Source of the DNA: Anaerolineae bacterium
GTDB lineage: Bacteria; Chloroflexota; Anaerolineae; 4572-78; J111
Assembly (NCBI GenBank): GCA_022071955.1
Contig: JAJVIM010000039.1
Coordinates: forward strand, 62,001-126,000
Reading direction: 5' to 3'
DNA length: 64,000 nucleotides
Below, piece after piece: positions 26,634-35,168 of this stretch (within the stretch, counting starts at the first letter, position 1; each line of letters opens with the position of its first letter). Position numbers and translations under genes: made by a program. Below the pieces are notes generated by a model, which had not been told where the DNA came from, ran no database searches, and worked only from the letters and a program-made list of their open reading frames with translations.

Positions 26634-29275
26634 TGCTGCAACAGCCGTGGGCGCTGGTTTTGCTGCCGGCCGGCTGGCTGCTGCTGCTGGCGTTTGCCTG
26701 GCGTCGGCGATTTAAACCGTTCAGCGCTTTTTTGGCTCGACTGTTGATCATTGTGTTGGCCGCGCTGGCGCTGGCTCAGCCGGTGATTCCGCCCGCCGAT
26801 GCTCTCCCCGCCGCCCCGCCCGACCGGCTGGTGCTGCTGGTCGATCAATCGGCCAGTTTGGGCGCGGCCGGCCAGCAGGCTCTCCGCAGCGAGGCCGCCC
26901 GGCTGGCGCAGGCCCACCCCGATGCCCACACGTTGCTCTTTGCCGACCAGCCGGTGCTGGTGGCCGACCCGCTGCCCGCGCCCGCCGCCGGTCTGCTCAA
27001 CCCGGAGGTGTCTGATCTGGCCGCGGCGCTGGCCATGGCCCGGCAGTTGCTCGGCGCTGGCGATGGCCCCGGCCGGGTAATTTTGCTGTCCGACGGTGTG
27101 CCCACCCGCGGCAACCTCCAGCCCGAACTGGAACGGCTGGCCGGGCAAAATGTGCCGGTCGATGTGCTGCTGCCGGCTCCGGCGGAAATTCAAGCCTGGC
27201 GCGACGGCATGAACGAAGTCAAAGTGGTGGAGGTGCGAGTGCCGCCGGTGCTGCGCCAGGGTGAAAGTTACGACATCGATACCCTGCTGCACAGTGAGCG
27301 GCCGGTCAGCGTCACGCTCAAACTGGTCCAAAATCAGACCACGCTGGCCGAAGACGTGATCGCGTTGGAGGCCGGCGATAATCGCTTTAGCGTGCCGGTC
27401 ACCGCCAGCGAGGCCGGGCTGCACACCTTCCGCGTATCTATTGCCGCCGCAGCCGGCGACGACCGCCAGTTGCAAAACAACAGCATGTCGGCCTTTACCC
27501 AAATTTACCCGCCGCCCAAAATTTTGATCGTCGCCGCCGAGCAATCGCAGGGCAGCCGCCTGGCCGCGCTGCTGCGCAACGCCGGCTACCAAACCGAAGT
27601 GGTGGGGCCGGACGGGCTGCCGACCCGCATTTCTGAACTGGAACAGTACGCCGGGATGGTGCTGGCCAACGTGCCGGCCCCGGCGCTGAAACTGGAGCAG
27701 ATGATCGCCGTGCAGGAGTTTGTGTCCGGGCTGGGGCGCGGCTTGCTGGTGACCGGTGGCCGCAACAGCTTTAACCTGGGCCGCTACGACGGCACGCCGC
27801 TGGCCGACGTGCTGCCGCTGTCGCTGGAACCGCCGCCCCGCGAGGAGCGCCCGCCGGTGGCGCTGCTGCTGATCATCGACCACTCCGGCAGTATGCTGGA
27901 AATTCGCGGCTCCACCACCGACCGGCTGACGATGGCCAAAGAAGCGGCCATTCGCGCCACCGATATTTTAGGGCCGGATGATTTGATCGGCGTGCTGATG
28001 TTTGATAACCTCTACCAGTGGGTGATCGATTTTCAGCAGGTGAGCGACGGCGCGGAACTGCTGGGCATTCAGCAGCGTATTGCCCGCATCCCGGCCGGCG
28101 GCGGTACCCGCATTTTGCAGGCGCTGGAGGTGGGTATCCCGGCGCTGATTGAGCAGGACAGCGCCGCCAGCCGCCACATTGTACTGCTCACCGATGGCAA
28201 ATCGTTTGACGGCTCATCATCCATTGCCGACTACGATAAAATTGTCGATCAGGCCGTGGAGGCCGGCATCACCCTGTCAACCATCGCCATTGGCGGCGGG
28301 GCCGATACCGACCTGCTCAGCTATTTGGCCGAGCGGGGCCGGGGCCGCTATCATTTTGCCGAAACGCCGGAGGAATTGCCGGCGCTGACCATTTCTGAAA
28401 GCGACATTTTGCGCAGCGAGGCGCTCCAGCAGGGCGATTTTGGCGTGGCCGTCGCCGCGCCGCACCCGCTCTTGCGGGGTCTGTTTTCAACCCGGCCCGG
28501 CGATGGCCGCGACCGCCCGCCGGACGTGACCGGCTATCTGGCCATGTCGCCCAAACCGCAGGCCGAAGTGGCGCTGCAAGTTGGCCCCGGCGACCCGTTG
28601 CTGGCGGTGTGGGGCTACGGGTTGGGCCGGGTGGCGGCCTGGAGTAGCGATTTGGGCGCGGAGTGGGCCGGCGCGTGGCGCAGTTGGGACAAAGCCAGCC
28701 GCTTTTGGGGCCAGGTTGTCGGTTACACTTTGCCCGCCCCCGATCTGCCCACCGGCTTGCGGCTCGATACGGCGGCGCGGGCCGATGGTACGCTCAGCCT
28801 GCGGGCCGATAGTTTGACCGCGGCCGGCCAGCCCGTGGATAACGCGTCACCGCAGGCATCGCTGCAAACGCCCGCCGGCGAGAACGAACAGTTTAACCTG
28901 CGGCAAATTGCCCCCGGCCTGTACGAACGCCGCCTGCGGTTGCCGGCCGATGGCGCGTACCAGTACCGCGTTACCCAGAATCAGCCGGATGACGACTCAC
29001 TCAGCGCCGCCACCGGCTTTGTGCAGCCTTACCCGGCCGAATACGGCCAGCCCGATTCGGGCAGCGGCGCGCCGCTGTTGCAGCAGATTGCCGCGGTTAC
29101 CGGCGGTCGCGTGCTGGCGCTGGGCGAACTCTTTGCCGCCGACAGCACGGTCGAAGCCGTGCAAGCGCCGCCCAGCGAGCCGCTGGAATTGTGGCCGTAT
29201 TTGCTGCTGGCGGCGCTGGTACTGTGGCCCATCGAAATTGCGTTACGGCGCTGGGGCCGGCTGCGCATCCAATAA
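26621..29275 (+). CDS. Large VWA membrane protein (BatA/GATase1-like)
   Basis: This 884-residue protein overlaps the previous gene by 13 nt. N-terminal helices (residues about 10-45) precede a degenerate VWA-like region starting LVLLVDQSASL. A GATase1/ThuA-like segment follows (GYQTEVVGPDGLP, then GRGLLVTGGRNSFNLG). The canonical VWA domain has MIDAS IIDHSGSML and HIVLLTDGKSFDG (about residues 420-600). After a beta-rich domain a C-terminal membrane helix ends in a short basic tail. The two VWA proteins plus DUF58 and MoxR make one operon-like module; its substrate is unknown. Confidence 0.86.
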   Translation: MAQIVLQQPWALVLLPAGWLLLLAFAWRRRFKPFSAFLARLLIIVLAALALAQPVIPPADALPAAPPDRLVLLVDQSASLGAAGQQALRSEAARLAQAHPDAHTLLFADQPVLVADPLPAPAAGLLNPEVSDLAAALAMARQLLGAGDGPGRVILLSDGVPTRGNLQPELERLAGQNVPVDVLLPAPAEIQAWRDGMNEVKVVEVRVPPVLRQGESYDIDTLLHSERPVSVTLKLVQNQTTLAEDVIALEAGDNRFSVPVTASEAGLHTFRVSIAAAAGDDRQLQNNSMSAFTQIYPPPKILIVAAEQSQGSRLAALLRNAGYQTEVVGPDGLPTRISELEQYAGMVLANVPAPALKLEQMIAVQEFVSGLGRGLLVTGGRNSFNLGRYDGTPLADVLPLSLEPPPREERPPVALLLIIDHSGSMLEIRGSTTDRLTMAKEAAIRATDILGPDDLIGVLMFDNLYQWVIDFQQVSDGAELLGIQQRIARIPAGGGTRILQALEVGIPALIEQDSAASRHIVLLTDGKSFDGSSSIADYDKIVDQAVEAGITLSTIAIGGGADTDLLSYLAERGRGRYHFAETPEELPALTISESDILRSEALQQGDFGVAVAAPHPLLRGLFSTRPGDGRDRPPDVTGYLAMSPKPQAEVALQVGPGDPLLAVWGYGLGRVAAWSSDLGAEWAGAWRSWDKASRFWGQVVGYTLPAPDLPTGLRLDTAARADGTLSLRADSLTAAGQPVDNASPQASLQTPAGENEQFNLRQIAPGLYERRLRLPADGAYQYRVTQNQPDDDSLSAATGFVQPYPAEYGQPDSGSGAPLLQQIAAVTGGRVLALGELFAADSTVEAVQAPPSEPLELWPYLLLAALVLWPIEIALRRWGRLRIQ

Positions 29276-29321
29276 AAAGTTGTCGCTACTGCGATTGCGT
29301 TCTTCTACCCCCGGAAAAAGG

Positions 29322-29413
29322 CTGGCTGCGAGTGGGGCAGCGAAGCTGCCCCACTCGCAGCCAGTAAAGCACCCCTTCTCCCCTCAGGGGAGAAGGGGCA
29401 GGGGATGAGGGGT
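29322..29413 (+). repeat. Compound hairpin repeat, copy C (short form)
   Basis: The core is a perfect 20-bp stem (29322-29341 with 29345-29364, loop GAA), followed by the hairpin CCCCTTCTCCCC/GGGGAGAAGGGG (29372-29398) and a G-rich end. It lies directly before the GGAGG of the MoxR gene. The tail GATGAGGGG..ATTTATCACC is shared with copy B. Confidence 0.8.
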
Positions 29414-29435
29414 ATTTATCACCGGAGGAAATCTT

Positions 29436-30470
29436 ATGGACACACCCTACACCGAATACGACCGCCACGCGGCCACCCGGCCCACCGAGCCGGCCGTGGA
29501 CGTAGACGAATTCCGTGAAATTGTCACCGACATCGAGCGGGAAGTGGGCAAAGTGATTGTTGGCCAGCAGGAGCTGGTGCGCCAACTGCTGCTGACGCTG
29601 CTCGGTGGCGGCAACGCGCTGCTCGAAGGCGCGCCGGGGCTGGGCAAAACGCTGCTGGTTAACACCCTGGCCGATGTGATTCATTGCTCGTTCAGCCGCA
29701 TCCAGTTTACGCCGGATTTGATGCCGGCCGATATTGTCGGCACTACCGTCATCGCCGCCGACGAGCGCAACCAGCGCTATTTTCGCTTTGAGCCGGGGCC
29801 GATCTTTGCCAACATTGTGCTGGCCGATGAAATAAACCGGGCCACACCCAAAACCCAGTCGGCCCTGCTGGAAGCGATGCAGGAGCGGCGAGTTACCGTG
29901 GCTCGCTCTACCTACGAACTGGACCGGCCATTTTTTGTGCTGGCCACCCAAAACCCGCTGGAAATGGAGGGCACTTATCCCCTGCCGGAAGCCCAGCTCG
30001 ACCGCTTTTTCTTCCAAATTCAGGTGGAATTCCCCACCCACGATGAACTGGTGGAGATTGCCAACCGCACCACCGGCGCCGAGTCCGACTCGCCGGCGGT
30101 GGTCACCAGCGGGGCCAAAATTGGGGCCATGCAAAAGCTGGCCCGGCAGGTGCCCATCGCTCAGCACCTCACCGCGTACGCCGTCAATTTACTGGAAGCG
30201 ACCCACCCCCACAACGGCGGCGCGCCCGAGCTGGTGCGGCGCTACGTGCGCTACGGGGCCAGCCCGCGTGGCATGCAGGCCATGATTCTGGCTGCCAAAA
30301 TTCTGGCGCTGATCGATGGCCGGCACAATGTGGATTATCCCGATTTGCAGGCGGTGCTGCTGCCGGCGCTGCGCCACCGGCTCATCCTCAATTTTGAGGG
30401 TCAGGCCGAGGGAGTTTCCGCCGATGGAATTCTGCAGCAGGTGCTCAAACACGTAAAACTCCGGCAGTAG
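29436..30470 (+). CDS. MoxR-family AAA+ ATPase
   Basis: This 344-residue AAA+ ATPase has Walker A GAPGLGKT near residue 65, Walker B VLADEINRA, sensor 1 in FFVLATQNPLEMEGTYPLPEAQLDRF (the MoxR hallmark), and a lid domain. MoxR proteins act as chaperone-like remodelers for VWA partners, here most likely the three upstream gene products. GGAGGAAA before the ATG is a strong ribosome binding site. The gene lies last in the cluster, whereas moxR often comes first. Confidence 0.93.
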   Translation: MDTPYTEYDRHAATRPTEPAVDVDEFREIVTDIEREVGKVIVGQQELVRQLLLTLLGGGNALLEGAPGLGKTLLVNTLADVIHCSFSRIQFTPDLMPADIVGTTVIAADERNQRYFRFEPGPIFANIVLADEINRATPKTQSALLEAMQERRVTVARSTYELDRPFFVLATQNPLEMEGTYPLPEAQLDRFFFQIQVEFPTHDELVEIANRTTGAESDSPAVVTSGAKIGAMQKLARQVPIAQHLTAYAVNLLEATHPHNGGAPELVRRYVRYGASPRGMQAMILAAKILALIDGRHNVDYPDLQAVLLPALRHRLILNFEGQAEGVSADGILQQVLKHVKLRQ

Positions 30471-30529
30471 CTTGCCAAAATCCCGCGAACTTCTAAACTA
30501 TACGGTCAGAAAGATGCCCGGTTTATCCG

Positions 30530-30907
30530 ATGACTCAATTTACGCCCGAAGAATTTGAACAGTTGGTGGGCCAGGCGCTCGATGACCTGCCCGAGGCTAT
30601 CCACGAGAAGCTGGCCAACGTAGAGGTGGTTGTGGCCGACTGGCCCACCCCGGCCGAACTGCACTCGGTGGGCATGCGGCCGGGCCAACTGCTGCTGGGG
30701 TTGTATCAGGGTGTGCCGCTGACCCGGCGCGGCGCGCATTACGGGTTGGTGCTGCCAGATAAAATTACCATTTTTCAGGGGCCGATTGAGCGCGTTTGCC
30801 GCAGTCGCGAGGATGTTATCCGGCAGGTGCAGCACACCGTGCGCCACGAACTGGCCCATCACTTTGGCATTGACGATGACCGGCTCCGCGAGCTGGGGGC
30901 ATACTGA
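30530..30907 (+). CDS. Minimal zincin metallopeptidase family protein
   Basis: This 125-residue protein of the DUF1025/MggB-like zincin family has the motif HELAHHFGIDDDRLRELG, an extended HExxHxxxxxD zinc site, near the C-terminus and the family stretch LLGLYQGVPLTRRG. It is soluble. Its substrate is unknown. It is followed after 7 nt by the SUI1-type gene. Confidence 0.88.
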   Translation: MTQFTPEEFEQLVGQALDDLPEAIHEKLANVEVVVADWPTPAELHSVGMRPGQLLLGLYQGVPLTRRGAHYGLVLPDKITIFQGPIERVCRSREDVIRQVQHTVRHELAHHFGIDDDRLRELGAY

Positions 30908-30914
30908 GGACGCA

Positions 30915-31271
30915 ATGGCTCAACCAACCAAAGGTAAAACTGTTTTTTCTACCCGCAGCGGCGATCAGCGCAAAACGCCGTCGCCGTCCGCCGGCCCGCG
31001 AGTGTCGCTGCCGCCGCAGCAGCACAACCTGAAAATTATGCGCGACCGCAAAGGGCGCGGCGGCAAAACGGTGACAGTGATTACCGGTTTTTCGCTGACC
31101 GAGGCCGATTTGAGGGAGTTGTCCAAACAGCTCAAAAACCTGTGCGGCGCGGGCGGTACGGCCAAAATCGAAGGGCCGGAGCAAAGCATCGAAGTGCAGG
31201 GCGACCACCGCGAAAAAATTGCCGACAAATTGAAGGCGCTCGGTTACAAAGCCAAGCTGGCCGGTGGCTGA
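30915..31271 (+). CDS. SUI1/eIF1-like translation factor (YciH family)
   Basis: This 118-residue protein has a disordered N-terminus and a C-terminal SUI1 fold (RDRKGRGGKTVTVITGF, then LKNLCGAGGTAKIEG and KIADKLKALGYKAKL). Bacterial YciH homologues modulate start-site fidelity and stress translation on the 30S subunit. ATG 30915 follows GAGGACGCA; the upstream ATGs lie inside the zincin gene in another frame. Confidence 0.9.
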   Translation: MAQPTKGKTVFSTRSGDQRKTPSPSAGPRVSLPPQQHNLKIMRDRKGRGGKTVTVITGFSLTEADLRELSKQLKNLCGAGGTAKIEGPEQSIEVQGDHREKIADKLKALGYKAKLAGG

Positions 31272-31306
31272 CCGGCCACGCAAATTAACAAATTGAGGGG
31301 GTGCGG

Positions 31307-32464
31307 ATGAAACTGCTGGCTCGGCTGGCGGGAATTGCGGGCGCGGCGCTGCTGGCGCTCGGGGTGGTAATGGCCCATGTTTTGGCTCAGGAAGTGAAAC
31401 CCCAGGTTGCCCCGCCGGTTTTTGGCGGTAGTCCGCTGCTGTCGCCGGCGGAAGGGATAACGGTCACTACGCCCCGGCCCACCTTTGATTGGGCCGATGC
31501 TACCGGCGAGGTCGTCAGCTACACCCTGCTGATCACCCGCACCGGCGCCACGCTGGCGTTCACTTCAACCACTTCGGCGCTGACCCTGCCGGTTGATTTG
31601 CCGGGCAGCGGCGGTTATTTTTGGACGGTGCAGGCCCACAATTCGGCGGGCGATAGCGGTTTTGTCTCGCCGGCCGGCAGCTTTACGCTGGATTACACCT
31701 GGCAGGTGTTTGTGCCGGTCGTCTTTAAATCACCCGCCTGCCCCACTACCTCTGCTAACAGCTACTCGCTCATCCCCTTTGCCGGCGCCCGCGCCGACCG
31801 GCCCGGCCCGCAGCACGCCGATTTGAATCTGGCGCTGCGCGGTTACAGCGTTACCTCTGCGCCGCAAGTGCTGGTGCAGTACTCCGGCAGCACCGATCCC
31901 AACGCGCCCCAGCTTGACGGCCTGTTTGAGCCGAACAATTATCCCGGTATTTCGGCGGTGTTCCGAGTGAATGATTGGGTCTGGACCGGGCCTTATCCCG
32001 ACCCCGGCCACGTCGGTTCGGTGATTAGCACCTGGCCGGTGACCCTGCTGGAACTACCGGCCAGTTTTGGCACCCGGCTGTATCTGCCGGAACGGCCGGC
32101 GGAGATTTACGGCGGCGGTTACAGAGCGATGGTACTGTACGCCGAATCCAATCGAATCACGTTGGGCTACACCCGCGATGACACCATCGCTTATGGGTAC
32201 GCCGTCCATCTTGAAAATATTTGCGTTGACCCCAACTTGTTAGCCCTGTATCAGGCTCAAACTGATGCCGCAGGCTGGCATGTGACCGGCCAATTGCCGG
32301 GGCTTAAAAATAATCAGCCGCTGGGCACTGCCTTTATCGGTGGCGTGCGCGTAGCCATCAGAGACCGGGGCGCGTTTATGGACCCCCGTTCGCGCAAAGA
32401 TTGGTGGGTCAATTACGCCGCCGGTTTGGAGATACAACGATCTCACGACACGTTATTAAAGTAA
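31307..32464 (+). CDS. Exported protein: Fn3-like repeat plus unrecognised paralogous domain
   Basis: This 385-residue protein has a signal peptide (LLARLAGIAGAALLALGVVM, cut after HVLA). An Ig/Fn3-like module follows (about residues 40-140: SPAEGITVTTPRPTFDWADA, then GGYFWTVQAHNSAGDS). The C-terminal domain of about 225 residues is unrecognised but shared with the next gene. It contains DLNLALRGY, GLFEPN, VFRVNDWVW, MVLYAESNRITLGYTRDDT, VDPNLLALYQAQ and FMDPRSRKDWW. ATG at 31307 is favoured by GAGGGG upstream; a GTG at 31301 is in frame. The last 18 residues after KDWW are not shared with the paralogue and overlap the next frame. Confidence 0.8.
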   Translation: MKLLARLAGIAGAALLALGVVMAHVLAQEVKPQVAPPVFGGSPLLSPAEGITVTTPRPTFDWADATGEVVSYTLLITRTGATLAFTSTTSALTLPVDLPGSGGYFWTVQAHNSAGDSGFVSPAGSFTLDYTWQVFVPVVFKSPACPTTSANSYSLIPFAGARADRPGPQHADLNLALRGYSVTSAPQVLVQYSGSTDPNAPQLDGLFEPNNYPGISAVFRVNDWVWTGPYPDPGHVGSVISTWPVTLLELPASFGTRLYLPERPAEIYGGGYRAMVLYAESNRITLGYTRDDTIAYGYAVHLENICVDPNLLALYQAQTDAAGWHVTGQLPGLKNNQPLGTAFIGGVRVAIRDRGAFMDPRSRKDWWVNYAAGLEIQRSHDTLLK

Positions 32465-33621
32465 GCGTTTTAATTGTCATCATTGGGGCGGGGCTGGCTC
32501 TGCTGGGACTGACCCTCATCGGCTCGACGCTGGTTTCCCGCTATTTTTGGGCCGATGACGGCGCCGAAGCCGCTACCGCCTGCGCCGGCGACTCCTGCCC
32601 GCAGCCGGTGCGTTACACCATCCAACGGCTGCCCTCGCCCACACCCACCGGCACGGCTACCAATACGCCCACGGCTACGCTCAGCCCAACCGGCACTCCG
32701 GCCCGGCTGGGCAGCGCCGTTACGCCGACTCCGCGGCTCAGCCCAACCGTTGAATCGCTGGCCGAGACGCTGGTGATCACCGGCACCACCGAGTCGACCG
32801 CCACTGCCGCGCCGGCCAGCACAATTGTTATTGCGGCGGATGTGGTAGCCGATGAGGCGTACACCTCCACCAACCAGGTTGCGCCGCCGCCCGCCCCTGC
32901 AACACCGGAACCCACGCCCGCGCCCGCCTGTCCCACCGAGTCGACCGCGCAATTTGAGCTGATCCCCATCGAAGGTGTGCCCGCGCGCGATCACCCCGAC
33001 GCGGTTCACGGCGATTTGAATCTGGCCCTGCGCGGTTTTATTCCCGCCGCCGCGTCGCCGGAACTGGTGACCTACAACGGCAACACCGACGGCGACCCGC
33101 CCTGGCTGCCCGGTTTGTTTGAGCCGAATCGTCCGGCGCGGATTACCGGCGTTTTTCGGGTAAACGATTGGCAGTGGGACCCGGCCATGTGCGGCGGCCA
33201 CCCGCGCGGCTGCCCCGCGCCGCCCTCGGAGCAGGAAGCCTGGCCGGTCACGCTCATCGCGCTGGCCGCCACGCCCGGCGAATCCGTTTACGTGCCAAAA
33301 CGCGGCGCGCAAATTTACCCCGGCGGTTTTGTGGCGATGGTGCTCTACGCCGAAGAGCAGCGGCTTACGCTCGGTTACACCCGCCGCGATACAGTCAGCG
33401 CCGGTTACACGGTGCATCTGGAGCACGTGTGCGTTAACCCCAACCTGCTGGCGCTTTATCGCGCCCAGCTCGATGCCGAGGGCTGGAATCACTCCGGGCA
33501 GTTGCCGGCGCTGCGCAACAGCCAGACGCTGGGCACGGCGCTGGATCACCAACTCGGCGTGGCTGTGCGTGATGTCGGCACGTTTATGGACCCGCGCAGC
33601 CAAAAAGATTGGTGGCGATGA
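32401..33621 (+). CDS. Membrane-anchored paralogue of the preceding exported protein
   Basis: This is an approximately 406-residue protein. A single N-terminal membrane helix (VSVLIVIIGAGLALLGLTLI) leads to a Thr/Pro-rich stalk (PTPTGTATNTPTATLSPTGT) and then the same domain as the gene before it (DLNLALRGF, GLFEPN, VFRVNDWQW, MVLYAEEQRLTLGYTRRDT, NPNLLALYRAQL, FMDPRSQKDWW), with an insertion containing two cysteines (MCGGHPRGCPA). This is clearly a tandem duplication. The start is unclear: TTG 32401 or GTG 32404 overlap the previous gene by about 60 nt. A GGAGA near 32430 points to a start near 32440, but no standard codon is in frame there. The stop overlaps aat (ATGA). Confidence 0.75.
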   Translation: MVGQLRRRFGDTTISRHVIKVSVLIVIIGAGLALLGLTLIGSTLVSRYFWADDGAEAATACAGDSCPQPVRYTIQRLPSPTPTGTATNTPTATLSPTGTPARLGSAVTPTPRLSPTVESLAETLVITGTTESTATAAPASTIVIAADVVADEAYTSTNQVAPPPAPATPEPTPAPACPTESTAQFELIPIEGVPARDHPDAVHGDLNLALRGFIPAAASPELVTYNGNTDGDPPWLPGLFEPNRPARITGVFRVNDWQWDPAMCGGHPRGCPAPPSEQEAWPVTLIALAATPGESVYVPKRGAQIYPGGFVAMVLYAEEQRLTLGYTRRDTVSAGYTVHLEHVCVNPNLLALYRAQLDAEGWNHSGQLPALRNSQTLGTALDHQLGVAVRDVGTFMDPRSQKDWWR

Positions 33622-34229
33622 AGCTGACTCCCCATTTGTTGCTCAATGCCTACGCTCAGGGCGTGTTCCCCATGGCCGACCCGGACGGGACCATCTACTG
33701 GTACGATCCCAACCCGCGGGCCATCATCCCGCTGGACAAGTTTCATGTGCCGCGCCGGTTGGCCCGCCACATACGCCAGGGCGAGGCTGAGGTGCGCTTT
33801 GATACGGCTTTTCGGCAGGTGATGACGGCCTGTGCCCGGCCCGCGCCTGGCCGCGAAACCACCTGGATCAACAATGAGATCATCGACGTGTATTGCGACC
33901 TGCACGAATTGGGTTTTGCTCACAGCGTTGAAACCTGGGCCGACGACCGGCTGGTCGGTGGGCTGTACGGCGTGAGTCTGCGCGGCCTGTTTGCCGGCGA
34001 AAGCATGTTCAGCCAGCAAACTAACGCCAGCAAAATTGCGCTGGTGGCACTGGTAGAGCATCTCCGACGGCAAAAATTTGTGCTGTTGGACACCCAGTTT
34101 ATCACCCCTCACCTGCACCGCTTTGGCGCGGTTGAAATTCCCCGCGCCGAGTACCTCCGCCGGCTGGACGCCGCGCTCCGCACCGAGACTGACTTTTGGC
34201 CTGTCACTGGCCCAAAAGTAGTCATTTAA
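33618..34229 (+). CDS. aat: Leucyl/phenylalanyl-tRNA--protein transferase
   Basis: This 203-residue enzyme transfers Leu or Phe from tRNA to N-terminal Lys/Arg of proteins, creating N-degrons for ClpS/ClpAP. The family motifs are complete: YAQGVFPMADPDGTIYWYDP, ETTWINNEIIDVYCDLHELG, AHSVETWADDRLVGGLYG, LFAGESMFS and DTQFITPHLHRFGAVEI. ATG at 33618 overlaps the preceding stop. The length is slightly shorter than the E. coli enzyme but typical for non-proteobacterial Aat. Confidence 0.95.
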   Translation: MKLTPHLLLNAYAQGVFPMADPDGTIYWYDPNPRAIIPLDKFHVPRRLARHIRQGEAEVRFDTAFRQVMTACARPAPGRETTWINNEIIDVYCDLHELGFAHSVETWADDRLVGGLYGVSLRGLFAGESMFSQQTNASKIALVALVEHLRRQKFVLLDTQFITPHLHRFGAVEIPRAEYLRRLDAALRTETDFWPVTGPKVVI

Positions 34230-34234
34230 TACCC

Positions 34235-34263
34235 TTGACAAACAATTTTTTATTCCTTATACT
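34235..34263 (+). promoter_or_regulatory. Near-consensus promoter of the WXG100 operon
   Basis: TTGACA (34235-34240), exactly 17 nt and TATACT (34258-34263) form one of the strongest promoter-like signals in the window. It starts the small-ESX-protein operon. Confidence 0.85.
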
Positions 34264-34516
34264 GGATTTTGCCTGACAATCCCAACTCTTCGCTGCCCCA
34301 TCTCATTGCAGGCACATTTATTATCACCAGCGTCCTGCCACCTCTCAACTCTATTGCAGTTAATGCCCAATCGCCAGCTTTTATTGCCTGGCCATTGTAT
34401 TACTCCTACAACTCACGGTTGCGTTATTTCAACATCCACCTCTGTTTTTAGCAGGGGCGGTGTGTGTTGGTATTGTAATTGTAATTGTAATTCAATAGAA
34501 AAGGAGATTATTGGTT
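34264..34516 (+). other. Long untranslated leader of the WXG100 operon
   Basis: About 240 nt separate the promoter from the first start codon. No convincing gene lies here; short frames have no ribosome binding site. The composition is less GC-rich than the flanks, and repeated GTAATT units occur at 34474-34493 just before the AAGGAG ribosome binding site. No riboswitch was recognised. Confidence 0.5.
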
Positions 34517-34819
34517 ATGACTGATCAAGTACAGGCAGACTACGAGCAGCTCGATGACGTTGCTCGGCGGTTTGACCACCAGTCGCAAGAAATCCAGCAA
34601 ATGATGCAGCAAGTGCGCAACGGCATGCAGCGGCTCCAGAGCGACTGGATTGGTCGCGGCTCAGAGGCATTTTTCAGAGAGATGCAGGGCGAGGTTTTGC
34701 CGGCCGTGCAGCGCTTGCAGCAGGCGCTGGAAGAAGCCAGCCGCGTGACCAAAGACATCGCGCAAACCATGCAGCAGGCTGAAGAAGAGGCCAGTTCGCC
34801 TTTCCGCAGCCACACGTAA
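34517..34819 (+). CDS. WXG100 family secreted protein (100 aa)
   Basis: This protein of exactly 100 residues has the helical hairpin plan of WXG100/ESAT-6 proteins. Helix 1 (about residues 8-40) leads to the turn DWIGRGSEAF with the W-x-G motif, and helix 2 spans about 50-90, with a polar tail ending EEASSPFRSHT. AAGGAGA supports the ATG at 34517. Such proteins are substrates and activators of type VII secretion ATPases. It closely resembles the N-terminal domain of the glycine-rich protein at 47.3 kb (same DWIGRGS turn and similar helix 2). Confidence 0.92.
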   Translation: MTDQVQADYEQLDDVARRFDHQSQEIQQMMQQVRNGMQRLQSDWIGRGSEAFFREMQGEVLPAVQRLQQALEEASRVTKDIAQTMQQAEEEASSPFRSHT

Positions 34820-34857
34820 GCTAACCAGACCAAAACAGGCCAAGGAGATTTGTTGAT

Positions 34858-35151
34858 ATGACCGACAAAATAAAACTTGTTTATGAAACGGCTGAAGATA
34901 TGATCCATACTTTTCAGCAGGGGTCGGAGCAACTGGAAAAAACCCTCCAGACGATGCAGGGCGTGGCCGATTCTCTGGAAGGTGGAGCGCTGCTGGGGCG
35001 CGGCGGTGATGCCTTTGCCGACGCGATTCGCAGCAAACTGGTACCGGCTATTGCCCGGCTCGACCACAAATTCAAGGAACTGGCCGGCGATGTCCACAAG
35101 GCCATTGAATACATGCAACAGGCGGACAAAACTTCCGCCGGCAAGTTTTAG
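34858..35151 (+). CDS. WXG100-like protein lacking the tryptophan
   Basis: This 97-residue protein has two long helices around a turn LLGRGGDAFADAI. It lacks the Trp of W-x-G but keeps the G-x-G and aromatic F positions. The C-terminal helix carries the E-Y-M-x-x-A-D spacing reminiscent of the Y-x-x-x-D/E export signal. AAGGAGA precedes it. It lies 38 nt after the first WXG100 gene and is likely a heterodimer partner. Confidence 0.82.
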   Translation: MTDKIKLVYETAEDMIHTFQQGSEQLEKTLQTMQGVADSLEGGALLGRGGDAFADAIRSKLVPAIARLDHKFKELAGDVHKAIEYMQQADKTSAGKF

Positions 35152-35168
35152 GCTGAGGAGGAATAGCT

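Noticed and set aside
34269-34451. Short frame of 60 codons in the WXG100 leader
   Set aside because: It has no ribosome binding site and no coding bias, and it overlaps the region directly after the promoter.
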